From assembly GCA_020091685.1 (NCBI GenBank), contig CM034606.1, positions 37,523,228 to 37,587,227 on the forward strand: a stretch of DNA of 64,000 bases, written 5' to 3'. Under the pieces are notes generated by a model. It was not told the DNA's origin. It saw only the letters and a program-made list of their open reading frames with translations, and ran no database searches. Positions 23,001-36,700 of this stretch are shown here, in pieces. Both the position numbers and the translations under genes were made by a program. Every line of letters starts with the position of its first letter. Position 1 is the stretch's first letter. This DNA comes from Lutjanus erythropterus (lineage: Eukaryota; Chordata; Actinopteri; Lutjaniformes; Lutjanidae).

Positions 23001-26000
23001 TCAAAAAAATGGAATTTGATCGCTCACCAGGTTCAGATGGATTAACAGGTATTATTTTAAACAAACATTTCTAGAAGGAAATCAAGTTATTACTATTTCA
23101 AGCAATTAATGAAAGTATTGCCCAAAAAGAACTAATGACAACAATGAAACAAGGCATTATTAAATTAATACCAAAACCCAGAAAAGGCAAACGATATTTA
23201 AGTAACCTTGGACCTATTACCCTTCTAAATACACTAAGAACATTTTCACAGCTCTGTTGGTAGCAAGATTAAAAGAAGGCATTTCCAAAATTATTAGTAG
23301 TACTCATTCAGGATTCCTCAAAAGAAGATCAATCCATAACAATATCTGCTTGGTTCTGGATCTTATAGACTATGGTCACTTAATCAACGATGATGGATTT
23401 GTTATTCTTAGACTTCTGTAAGGCTTTCGCCGCTGTTGAACATGCATTTATTTTTCAAACATTTAAGCACTTTGGATTTGGTAATAAGTTTATAGACATA
23501 ATTGTTATGTTACATACAGATATTAACAGTTGTGTTTCCCTCCAAGAAGGTGCATGCCCCAGATTCACCGTAGGAAGAGGTATAAGACAAGGATGTAGCC
23601 TCTTTTATTTATTACAGTTACTGAACTACTGGCTATTGTCATAAAAAAAATTCCAACATTGAGGGACTAAACATAAATGGTCAACAATTAATTATAAGTC
23701 AGCTAGTGGATGATACTACACTTTTTCTAAGAAACAAGGAGCGAATTCCCTTAGCTTTACAAATGGTAGAGTTACTTTCTCACACCTCACTGTATAATAT
23801 ACCTGTTAAAACAGAAACTCGATACCTAGGAATTTGGGTTACCAAAAACCCAGTCACTAGTGAGAAAAACAACATTCAAAACATTGTTGAGAAATGTAGG
23901 AAAACGTTAAACAATTGGCTGCAAAGAGATATGACATTGTTTGGCAGAACACTATTAACAAAGATGGAGACTATGGTATATCTAGGCTGATCTACCCTGC
24001 ATACTCCTTAGCTATACCTCCTAGGATTATTAAAGAAATAAACAAACTAAACTTTAACTTTATTTGGAAGAATAAGCACCACTACATAAAAAAGGTGACT
24101 TACTCAAAAAGTATGAAGATGGTGGGATTAAAGCAAGTGATTTTGAAACTATGAACAGGGTACTAAAAGTTAAATGGCTCCAGTCCTTCCTAAGAAATGG
24201 TAAAGAAATATGGTTTTCATTTCCTTCACTCATTTTTAATAAATTGGGAGTTTCTGTTAAAATGTGACTTTGAAGTATCCAAACTGCCTGTTAAACTCTC
24301 TGCCTTCCACCAGCAAGTCCCACATAATTTAAGCCCCCACAACGTCCCACTGTGGAACAATCAAGTAATATTAACTAAAGGAACAACTATGTTTTTGGAA
24401 AACTGGATGGAAAAACAAATATGGTCAATCATGCATCTAATGGATGAAAATGGTAATATACTCAAACTGGAGGAGTTTAATGATAAGTATGATTTCCAGA
24501 TAGGAGTAATCCTGAACAATGAAAAAACTGAATTTCTAACTAACAACATCATCATCATTACCAAATTTTATATACACAAATGTCATGCAAACCCCCCCCC
24601 CCCCCATTGTGGAATATACTTAGAAATGAAATTTCCTTATTAATCAAATGCATAAGAAAGATGAAAAATGCCCATGCTGAAAAATTGTATGTACTCATAT
24701 CTGAATATAGTTTATTCTAGCCCCTTAATTAGCTCTTAAATTTTTCTCATTTGATTTATTTCTTTTCTTTAGTTTTTTCTTTTCTTCTTCTTTTCTCTTA
24801 GTTACCTCTTTCATGTATATATTTTATAACTTTGTACTATTCTAAACGTGAAGATGTTCCTAGGAGGTGTCTCTATGATTAATTTTCAGAGAATCTGTCA
24901 AATCTGTCTGCAAATAAATTTCAAGCTTAAAAAAAAAAAACTTGCCAGAATTAGGTGTTACTGCAGTGTGTGGGGGTGTTTATTTGTGTTTAAAGTTTAA
25001 CTGCTGTGAAACATTCATGAAATAATGTTTTATTTCTTTAAGTTACCTGCCTTTCACAAGTGCTGTGCACCGCCCCAGCCCACTCATAATAAAAATTCCT
25101 TGGGCTGCAATAACCCAAGTGGTGCATGTTGTGTTGTGTCCCAGGAGAAACAGACTGTGTCTCAGATGAAAAAGAAATGGTTTGACAATTAAATTAATGT
25201 GTTAAAAAGAAAAACAGACCAGAAGTAAAGAAACAGGTGGAGAATAAGGAGCACCTGAGCTGTCAGCCCAAGATAAGAGATTCACTGCTATTATTTGAAA
25301 AATCACAAAAAATGAGGGTGAAAGTAATGACAATCTAGCAGGAACTTTCACCTAATGAACTAATAATAATAATAATAATAATAATAACAACAACAACAAC
25401 AACAACAACAATAATAATAATCTAGCACAATGTATTCATAAAATCCAAGATCTAGCTTAACATAAAATCAGATAATCATGACATTTATGATTTTTTTTTT
25501 TTTTTTTTTTTTTTTAAATGACTGTGGTGTAGCTATGCTTTATATTTAGTTAAAAGGTGTGTTTCAATATGTTCTAAGACAGGCAGGCTGTCATCATTTA
25601 TGCATATGCATGGTCTGAGGCAGTTCTAAATTTGTTCGCAAAGTACAAACAAATTCAGGTAAGAAAATATTGATGAATCCCAGATTTATGCCTAAAACGT
25701 CTGTACACACGGTTTGAGCACAAATCTGTGCGCACACACTGTTTGTGAATGAGGCCCAATGAATTTGGGAACTCTAAAGCCAACCCCATAGGCAATCTGA
25801 GGCCCTTTTCCATGGGTTCGTCATATTACCTTCTTTGCATTGTCAATATCAATATGTATGTGTCTTCAGGTTCTGGATAGTGACATTCCCTGCAGAGTTC
25901 AACCTGGACTTGGGTCTGATCCGGATAACAGAAGAGTTCAGAGATGTGGCTGCTCAGGTTGGCTGTGAGGAGCATTTCAAACTACTTGACATCTCCACCA

Positions 26001-29000
26001 TGTAAGAAACAAAGACCATGCAAATACAATTATAGAAAGTATTGTACAGATCAGTATTAACAAGTATGGGTAAGACAATAATATTAGTGCTTTCAGTCCT
26101 TAAACTATCTATAATGTTATATATACATATATATATATATTTTGTTTTCCTTATAGTCCATCGTATGACTGGATGCGTAAGTTGACCCAGCGTAAGAAGC
26201 AGGCTAAGAAAGGCAAGGCCACGCTGCTGTTTGACCACTTGGAGCCAATGGAGCTGGCGGAGCATCTCACCTTCCTGGAGTTTAAGTCCATCCGTAGGAT
26301 ATCGGTATGTCTAAAAGCAGCTTGGCTACAGTCCAATGGTGCAATGATTTTAATTTTTATTTGGCTAGCACCAGAGCTCAATGGTTGCTTAGGAGGGTCC
26401 AGGTCCAGATTGAAATATTTCTGCATCTATTAGATAGATTGCAGTGGCATTTTGTACAGACATTCATATGGCTACTTAAAGATATATCACACTGACTCTA
26501 GTGATCCTTTAACTATGACTTTTATTTTGGTGTGGCCTGCACCCCAACTATTGGAAGGAATGCCATGGCAGTTGGTATAGACATTTGTAACCACAAAACT
26601 GGAGGTTATGCATGAAACCAATGAGAAATGAGGTAAAATACATAAAAGCATGGGGATTGTGACCTCACGAGACCAACCTGAAGAAATTATTTCAAAACGC
26701 CAAGGCCACTTACCCAAGTTGTAAGGTAGTGAGAAGCTGACCTGTGTTGTACCTAATTTCCCAATCTCAGGGAACATTGTTATGTGCATAACCTCCAGTT
26801 CTCTTTTGTGCGGTTCATCACACAAGTATGGGATTTAGCATCGCATACACAATTGCTAAGCAATGCAGTGGTTGTTAACATGCCTATAAGTAGTTGTTGT
26901 TGCCTATTCACCTGTTTTAACATTAGTCTGAACAGTAGTTTTGTGCACCACAAAGTCCTCAACAATCTGCACTTCTGAGCTCAACCTTATAAAACCAGTC
27001 CTCTCTGTCCCACTATAACCAGTCCATTCAGCCTCTCTGTCCCATTATAACATCTGTCCCATCTCTATAGGACCCCTGAAAATAACATTGAAAACTGACA
27101 CATATACGTCTGATCTGTAATTCCAATTTGTCCCCAGTTCACTGATTACCAGAGCTATGTGATCCATGGCTGCCTGATCGACAACCCGACTCTGGAGCGC
27201 TCCATTGCTCTCTTCAATGGAGTCTCGCAGTGGGTCCAGCTTATGGTGCTCAGCAAGCTAACCCCTCAGACCCGTGCAGAGGTTATTACCAAATACATCC
27301 ATGTAGCTCAGGTAAGACAGGGAGGAGGCAGCACTTGCATTCTCTTCATCCAACACTGTTGGTTGACGGTTGATTAACGGTTATCAATTATCGCTATTTG
27401 AGAAGGATCATAACAATTAGTATTTCACTATTGCACAGGCATCTAAAGTCCTTCAGGCAAAAGGCAGAAAGGACTCTGATCTACTCAAAGTTGAACTGAT
27501 CCTTCAGGAGCAGCTAAACTAGTGCAGAATGCTTCATGTGTATAGTTATACATGAGAAATGCAGCCAAGCTATTCAAATTTATAACCCTATTTAAATACA
27601 ACCATTTGGTAATGTATATGGGGCAGTTCAATTTAAGCAAATAGTGTGCAGTGTTGGGCACGTTACTTTAAAAAAGTAATTAGTTATAGTTACTCACTAC
27701 TTCTTCCAAAAAGTAACTGAGTTAGTAACTGAATTACTCTATAGTAAAAGTAACTAGTTACCAGGGAAAGTAACTATTTCCGTTACTTTAAAAAGAAGTT
27801 GTTGTATGTCAAAGAATTTGAAATTAGAAATTTGAAAATAGTGTTTATATCTCCACCTTGTAAAGGCCAAATTTTCCCCTGAATGCTCTGCCATCATATC
27901 CCTCTGCATCTGTTTTGCGTGTGTGTGTTTGCCGCACGCGCTGTTCCGGTTTGTGTGTGAAAACACCGGCTCTGATTGGCTTACCATGACACATGACTCT
28001 AACCCTCAGCCAATCACAATCACTTCTATCGCATCTATCCAGGGGGTGCATTCAGGTAGCCTCGTCCCCCTCCTCCTCCTGTCAGCCTCAAAGCGTCTGC
28101 CGTCCTCAAGATGGAAGCAGCATTCTTGCTGGCTGACAGTGGGGGATGGGAACGAGGCTAGCATTCAGGTGTAGCAAACACAGAAACGTTAGCAAGCTTT
28201 GGAAAGCATTGTCTAATTGAATGAGCAGGGACAAACAGCCTGGAGTCATAAGAAGTACGTGCGCTATTCTCGAACCTGAACGCACCCCAAGTCTTGGATG
28301 ACAAATAAACAGAGCAGAGTAGACTCGCTACGGCTGGTAGTTTCTTCAATTTATTCAGAGTAAGTAACGCACCGCTTTTGACCGTCAGTAACGGTAACGG
28401 CGTTGTAACGGCGGAAAAAATAATTAGTTAGATTACCCCGTTAGTGAAAAAATAACGCCATTACGTAACGGCGTTATTTATAACGGCGTTATTCCCAACA
28501 CTGATAGTGTGTAATAGTATAGTAAAAATAATAATAATAATGATAAAAATAATAGTAATAATGATAGTGTGTAATGTTAACTTTTAACTCACTTTTACTT
28601 ATTGCAAATTCCATCCATCCATTTTCTGTAACCGCTTATTCCGTAAGGGTCGCAGGCTGCTGGAGCCTATCCCAGCTGACACTGGGTGAGAGGCGGGGTT
28701 CACCCTGGACAAGTCGCCAGTTCATCGCAGGGCTGACACATAGACGGACGACCACTCACACTCACACCTACAGGCAATTTAGAGTCACCAGTTAACCTAG
28801 CCTTCCTGTGGGAGGAAGCCGGAGAACCTGGGGAGAACATGCAAACTCCACACAGAAAGGCCCTGCCCCAGCAAGCCGGGGGATTGAACTCGGGACCTTC
28901 TTGCTGTGAGGCAGCAGTGCTAACCACTGCACCACCTGCCCCTTATTGCAAATTTTCCAAAATATTCCCTACACCCTATCCTCTCAGTTTTGTTTCCAAA

Positions 29001-30654
29001 TATCCTAATTTCAGCATTCATAAAATTATTTCTTCTAGTAAGAGAAATATAGTTTAAACTGATTTACAGTGTGCTCTAATAGGTCACCCAAGGAAACATA
29101 TTAGACCACTATCATAAATATATGGTCATAACTATAATCAATAACACAACTCTCAAACAGCCTCATGTGTTTTTATGATTGACTTACATCTCTTTGATAT
29201 AGACATCTTATTCTTGGCAAGTCTTATCACATTACCTTATTGATCTCATCTTGTTGATAGTGTCTAAAATAAGTATCAGTTTCATTTTTGATTTTTTCTT
29301 TCATGAAGCTAGTGTTGCTGCTATTAGATCTATTCATGGACACAAATAGGTGCACTTAAGTTCCCTATCCATCAGAAAGGCTGTCTCATCACTATCACAG
29401 TTGGTTTGTAGGTGTTTGCAATTGTGTTGGGCATCTTCATCTTATAGGGCGGCACGGTGGTGCAGTGGTTAGCACTGTCGCCTCACGGCAAGAAGGTCAT
29501 GAGTTCGATCCCCCGGCTTGCTGGGGCAGGGCCTTTCTGTGCGGAGTTTGCATGTTCTCCCTGTGTCTGCGTGGGTTCTCTCCGGGTTCTCCAGCTTCCT
29601 CTCACAGTCCAAAGACATGCATGCTAGGTTAATTGGTGACTCTAAATTGCCTGTAGGTGTGAATGTGAGTGTGAGTGGTTGTCTGTCTATGTGTCAGCCC
29701 TGCGATGAACTGGCGACTTGTCCAGACTATACCCTGCCTCTTGCCCAATGTCAGCTGGGATAGGCTCCAGCAGCCTGCGACCCTTACGGAATAAGCGGTT
29801 TCAGAAAATGAATGAATCTTCATCTTATAAGTGAGCCAAAGAGTTTCTCCATTTCTCCCCCATCAGCACTGAAAGAAATGGATCTGTGTCCAAATGACAT
29901 TCTCAGTGATTTGTCTCATAGTAGAGACTGTCTGCAGACAGGCTCAAGGATGAAATCGTTTAACATACCAAGTGTGCTGCAACTTTAAGAACTCCAAGAG
30001 AAACAGAATCTCCTGCAGCTGTGCACTGCCATCATTGAACAGTTTTGTACAGCAGCCTGCACACAAAGATTACAGTGCAGTGTTAACAGATCCTCCAAAA
30101 TCTCATCAGCTGAATCACAATGTAACAAGCAAATAATCTAAAAAGCTGGTGCAATTATAACTGACCCATCCCACCTGATTGCCTCATAGTTGTTGTTGTT
30201 TTTTATAGTTGTTGTTTTTATTCTATTTATTTCAAAGATATAATCACTTACAAAAAATGTTTCATGATTCAGTGGTGGACTGCCTCCACAATAAACAACC
30301 AAGGGCCCTGAAAATCAGCATATCTCATGACACTGATGATGATGTAATCATATTTCACTTGCACTAATCTGAGTGGACCTTTTGTCATACAGCAGAACAG
30401 CACAAGACACAGAATATGTTTAATTAGATCAATAATAAAAAAGCAATAAAGAAGATTTCAACATGTTATCTGTCATCAGAAACTTCTGCAGCTGCAGAAC
30501 TTCAACACTCTGATGGCAGTGGTGGGTGGGCTGAGCCACAGCTCCATTTCTCGACTGAAGGAGACTCATTCTTATTTGGCTCCAGAAGTAATGAAGGTAT
30601 GTCAGTACTAGCCTTTGAATGCACATTTATGTATACATGCGCACACACACACGC

Positions 30655-30702
<48 letters not shown>

Positions 30703-33700
30703 CACTTGCATTTCTGTGAAGATTCTCAGTCATCCCGGTCATGGTATTCGTAGCAAGGGTTGTCATCGGCAACTGGACTTGATAGAGTTCTTGAAGACGT
30801 TTCGCCTCTCATCTAAGAGGCTTCTTCGGTTCTTACTGACTGGTTTGGGAGTTCAGGTATTAAACCTATGTGGGGTCATTAACACCTAGAGGGCCATGTG
30901 ACTCATGAGCCCGCCCTTCCACTGTGTGAACCATTAGGGTCACCTGAGGGGAAGAGTGAATGAGAGAGTCATTAAGAGTCATTAAGGTCCCTGCTATCAT
31001 GTGAGTTGTTAGAGTCACATGAGTGTAGGTGGGTATCCAACTGCCTGGGAAGTGATCTTAAGACTGCATTGTATGTCGCAGATAGATTGTGTCTTAGGCC
31101 TCCTCCTCTGTTGAGAGATGGCTGTTCCAGGTTAACAAAAATGGCGTGGGTGGTGTGAGTCAAAAAGGAGATATTGGTCTGTGTGGGGGGGGGGGTTTCC
31201 TGTAAACATCAATGTTGAGGCTTCTGTATTCCTCAGTGTGCACTGCACAATCCAAGAAAGACAAACTGTTGCCTCGGACATCCTCTCGGGTGAAATTGAT
31301 GTTTTTGTTCACTGCATCGATATGGTTTGTGAAGGCTTCAACCTCCTGTGTCTTGATTTTGACCCAGGTGTTGTCAACCAGTCAGTCGGAACTGAAGAAG
31401 CTTCTTGGATGAGAGGTGTCTTCAAGAACTCTATCAAGTCCAGTTGCCTATGACAACCCTTGCTACGAGTACACTTGTATTCTTACAGCATATGAACACA
31501 CAATAGAAGCATGCCACTGTATAGAAATCATGGTTATATATTGTTATAGTAGTTACAGGAGATTCAGTGGTAATGTGTTTGTAGGCTTTGTCATATTTAG
31601 TGACAAACTTTCCCTTTCAGATCAACATAAGCTTTGTTAATGTAAGTTTTATATTTTAAAGGTTCAAGGTAAGATTTAGGGGCATCTATGGACAGAATAT
31701 GGCAGAAATGGATTATAATGTTCATGTAAGTATGTTTTCCTTAGTGTATAATCACAAGGGCTGGATGTCGTTTGGATTCTGATACCGGTGCTAAAATTGT
31801 ACTTATAAAATTGTAGCGACACTGCCTGAATTGGCACTCAATAAAAAACAAAATGTACAAAATGACAGGTAGTGACAGTGATGTGCATAGACATTTTGGG
31901 GGGTGGCATTCAAGTTAAAAAAAGGCCACTCTTCTTATAATTATTTATAAAAAAATAAAGTTACATATTGTAGCATATTACTTACTTCCATATACCTGTA
32001 TTTATGCACACTTATGCAGATTTTTAATACTCAACAGATTTCTACAAAGTCATCAGTTCACACGATGATGGTCTTCAGCATTAATTCATTCTGCATTTGT
32101 CACAAGAGCAGGCAACAGCAAATAAAAACAGTGCTACATTGTACATGCTTTAGCAGTGTATAAATTTTTAAAAAAAAAGCTATTCACAATTGAGAGGGCT
32201 CTTCACTGAATAAAGAAAATAAACCAATCAGTCTACCCTCCAAATGACAAGAGTGCAACAATTAGCTTAAGTGCCTTCTGCACTCCTTTCCCTGGCTCTC
32301 CTCTGCTTCTCATTTTTTTCTTCTCCTTTCATTTTCCTGATTATAGATTATAGATTATTATAAGATGCCTTACTGAAGTAACATTTTCAATCAAATTAAA
32401 GAAATAAGGTTCTTGAGTACCCCTTGGGCTCTGTCTGTGCATATGCCTGGCTGCCAATATTAAATAATGGTGTTTTTCATTGCTAAGGCATAGTTAAACT
32501 TGAAATTGAACAATATATTATCTGTTGACAGTTTAAAGTTTACTTAAACCTAAAACAAGGAGTTTTGATTGATTATGAAACAGTCTCAGTTTAGTACTGA
32601 TTCTTCCATATGACCTATAATACTCAAATGAGACCAATATTGGGTATTTCTATAACAAGAAGTTGTTCTTAATGCCTGCCACCAGGTTGGATTCTCCTTG
32701 AAATTAGATGAAACAAACTTGTGTCTACAGTGCCTCCAAAATCAACACAGTATGGAAGTTCTTTGCAGTAGCCATAAATATATGTACGAAACACTTAACA
32801 AATGTACATAATAAATAAAACCTTTCTGAATTATACTAATTTAACACTAAATAAGGGTAACAGTACTAAGTAGCAGAGATCACTTAGTAGGATAGAGATC
32901 CCTGCCAGGCCACAAATGGTGAAGCACTTCTTGCAATTCCTCCACAACTGCCAGATGCAACCAGTGCAGATCTGTAAAGTTCCAACATTAACATGACCCC
33001 CACATATGTTGATGAGCTGATACAAGATTTCAAACTGAAGCAGTTGATCACTTGCAGCCCCTAGCAGCCAGTTAATAGGAATGAGAAGTCAGTTGTTAAT
33101 GGTTGCATAAAACAAAGCAGGAAAAAAAAAAGTAGAATTACTGCCTTGCAGTGTCTGTCTCTGCCAACCAGTGTAGTTACATCCATGTCTGCCCAGACTC
33201 ATATAATGTATATAGTGAAGACTTTGAAGTACTTCAAAGTACTGTTCTGTATTATACGACCGTTGTAAGCTGACTTCTCATTCTTCTTCACTGAAGTGGA
33301 AAGGAAAGGACTTGAGGCACTGCAGGGTGACATTAAGCAGCACCTTGCAACACTGCGAAGAATGTTTGAGGAATGTTTGAGGAAACAACATCAGAGGAAA
33401 GAACAAATGAGGGCTGCCTTCCACAGAGACCCTTCTAAGTTTTTAAAGCCTCTTTGTCAATGAGAAGACTGAGTTCCTTAAAGTGCCATTAAGAGAGCTG
33501 GAGGAGCACATGAGGAAGACCTATTCAAACAGATAACTAGGCTGGTCAAAGCCTACTTCCAGGACCTCCAGTTCTGCATCACAACAGAGAACAGTACCAC
33601 CACTTGGCAGCATCTTGAGATAGGCGTAATAGCAGGCTGCACCATCTCTCCCCTTGCATTCACTATGGTGATGGAGCTCATAATCAGAGCATCACAATGG

Positions 33701-36700
33701 GTGGTTGGAAGAGAAAAGCTGAAGAGCGGACTGCATCTTTCCCCAATCAGGGCATATATGGATGATATGACAACAGTCACAACAACAAAAGCATGCACCA
33801 AACACCTACTGGTGAAACTCCAGGAAAACATGAATGGAGTTTAAACCCAACAAATCCCACAGTATTTTCACTGTCAAAGGCCAACAGTCTTGGAGAAGCC
33901 TATCAAAAGCCTTGGGTGTTGGTACACCACAGACCTCAAAGACTTCAAACGGCTGGAACAACTCAGGTAGGGTACCATCGCTGGCCTCAAACAAATCAAC
34001 AACACTGTGCTGCAGGGCCAGATCAAGGAGTTGAGGAGATCAGGTCAAGCCCAGAGACTGCAACCTTTTTTTTGCACCCATGTGCAGTGAAATAGCTATT
34101 TTTTCTTTCTTTCTTTTTTTTTTTTTTGGTTTAGCACTCACCAAAATGTTTTTGTGCCTCTGCTGAAATGTCTGAAGAACTTAAAGTGGACAGAAGGCAC
34201 TGGAGAACACATATTAACACACATAAATTCACACCTGTTGGTGATGCAAATTAAGTATATTTTCATTAAGTACTGTACTTAATTTGTAATTTAATTCCAA
34301 ATGATCCAACATTATGTTTCTACACTACATCCAAGAGGCAAATACTGATTTTTTTTAATTGGCAAAGCTGAAAAAAAGGCATTTTAGTCACTTGGTTCTT
34401 ACAGGACAATAATGCTAGACATTAAATGGTCTTATAGACCATGATGGATTGCTCTAGATTAAACTAGCCACAGTGGCCTAAAGTAGCTAAAATGAGTTCA
34501 ACCTTAAACATCTACAGCAGTAAACAGCAGTAACCTTAATGCAATAATATAATCCAGAAACATCAGACATAATAACACTGACTGGAAACATGACTACTTT
34601 TACTTTAAGTATATTTAACTGATAATATTTCCATACTTTTACTAGTAAGTAAGGTTTTGTGAATGCAGGAGTATTGTAGTAAAGTATTTCTACAGCGTGA
34701 TATTAGTACTTTTGCTTCAGTAAAGGATCTGAATACTTTTTACACTCCTGGTCACCTCAGAGGAGTAACATCATGTCTAAATATTGTCTGGACAGACAGA
34801 CAGACAGACAGACAGACTGGTCTCCACAGAGGCTGCTGTAGGAAAGTGTGCACATGCATAAGAACACATGTCCACACGTGACATGGTTATCTTTTCTGAC
34901 CTATAAATGTTGCACCTTGGCACTGATCAAACGTGATAAATAGTTTTATTTCATTTTCTGACTCCTTGTGTCAGACACAAAGTTACAGAGCTGCCCTGGT
35001 TGTGTCTGTAAACAGGACACAGACAGACAGACTGGAGCACAGCTAACATCAGCCAGACAGAAGGAGGAGCATCAATGTTGTTAATGTTACTGTGAATCAA
35101 TGATATCAAACTTGGAGAGGAGGAAACACAAGTTTACCTGATTACTGTTCACTCTTGGGATGTTATTTTGTCTTTAGGTCTGCTTCATCCTCTCATTAAA
35201 GGTGACACATGCTTTGACACAAGGGGGAGGCAGAGCCCTTGCATACCTCACCTCCTATGCAACTTGCATAGTGTGCGTATAGGGCCGATTATGTGTTATA
35301 TTAAGTGTTACACCTGCAGTTTCACCTGAAATATCTCCTGCCTCTGGTTTACTGGTGGCTTCTGCTGCTGTTGATGTACAGCCTTCTGTTGACGGTGCCA
35401 CTGGTGGCTTTTTTAAAACTTGTGGATGTCAATGAGAATGAAATACTTCTTCTTCAGGGCAGGATACAGAGGCTACATGCTCGTTGGCAGCATATTACTG
35501 CCTCTCTGTTAGACTCCAGTACTGCACATTAACACATATGCAGTGCAGTGAGAGGGAGACTGAGAGAATTACTTTTACAATGTCATTTTCAAAACGTAAA
35601 AGATGCGGGGCTTTTTAGAAAACATCCAGGGCTTGAGCCTCAGTAGCTACCTGCCCAAATTCACCTCTGCTGTGCTGCCAGGGAAGCTGAATCTGTGGTG
35701 CCTCCAATTTGGACTGCTCCCCTGCCTCATATAGATAATTACCATCTATGAGGTCACACTTTCGAATGCCAATCGGCTGGAGAGACTGATCAACACACAA
35801 GTGAGGAAGTGAGCCCTCTTACTCCCAATCTCAAGCCTGGTGGAGGAATACAAATATGCAAAAACAAGGCTGGACAGACTCCATGGATCCTCTTGTTAGT
35901 GCCACAGCTCTCACCCTAGCGACAGGGAAGAAGTGGAACCCATCTGCAGCAGTTGCAGAGGCTAAAGCAGCCATCAAACACAGGGACACCATGGAGCTTG
36001 TCCAACATGGCAGAGCAGGCTTTGGCCTGGGCGCAACAGCACCGTCATGGCAAAAGGCTACTCCAGCTGGCATCTGGTGGTGGAAGAGGTGCACCGCCAG
36101 GAGGAAGCAGTCAGGGATGCTAAAGCAGTCTCCAAAGCCCAGCAGGGCAGGTGGATGAGGTGGGAGGGCATAGAGCAGAGGAAGATCACCTGGAGCAAGC
36201 TGTGGAACATGGAGAGTAGAGGGATAAGCTTCATTATCAGAGCCACATATGATGTCCTGCCCTCTCCAACAAACCTACATCTCAGCCCCAACAACCCACA
36301 AACACATCCTAGTGGGTTGCAGTCTAACCCAAGGAAGATACACCTAATGCCACAATCAAGTTCTGAGATGCTTGGCCGCAGCACTGGAGCTCAGGATCAA
36401 CCAATGCCCTCCCCCAAAATGCCCAAGCTACCTTCCCACGAACAACATCCTTCATCCAGGAAGGGGAGAAACAGTGGTCCCTCACCACCAGACACATGCC
36501 CACTGAATACAGCCAGGAAATGGGAAACGTAGGTTGACCTAAATCAGAAACTACCTTGTCTATCAGATATCGCATGGTCCTGCGATGGTCCTTTGAGAGG
36601 ATGCCATCGATGAAGCTTACGAAAGAAAGAAGCTGTGGTATGCCAATTTGGCAGCTGAGGCAGAGGAGAGGGGCTGGAAAGCGAAGGTGCATCCTGTGGA

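Larger units (their letters stand above)
22156..25758. mobile_element. TIR DNA transposon in a rasgrp3 intron, with a LINE nested inside
   Basis: Left end TGGGCCTCATTCAC and right end GTGAATGAGGCCCA form a perfect 14-bp inverted repeat. Subterminal sequences also pair loosely (GTGCGCAC motifs). About 2.5 kb of the interior is a later LINE. The same end begins at 63974. I could not define a target duplication. Confidence 0.7.

Noticed and set aside
20449..24953. 15-bp repeat AACTTGCCAGAATTA at 20449 and 24939 as a LINE target duplication
   Set aside because: The interval contains rasgrp3 exons 2 and 3, which cannot belong to a LINE insertion; the second copy lies after the poly(A) but no partner is at the LINE's 5' end.
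26173..26433. Plus-strand frame extending past rasgrp3 exon 5
   Set aside because: After 26304 it reads intron; the GTATGT donor and the phase of exon 6 fix the exon end.
30502..30711. Cys/Val-rich minus-strand frame
   Set aside because: Translation of the CA repeat overlapping rasgrp3 exon 7 in antisense.
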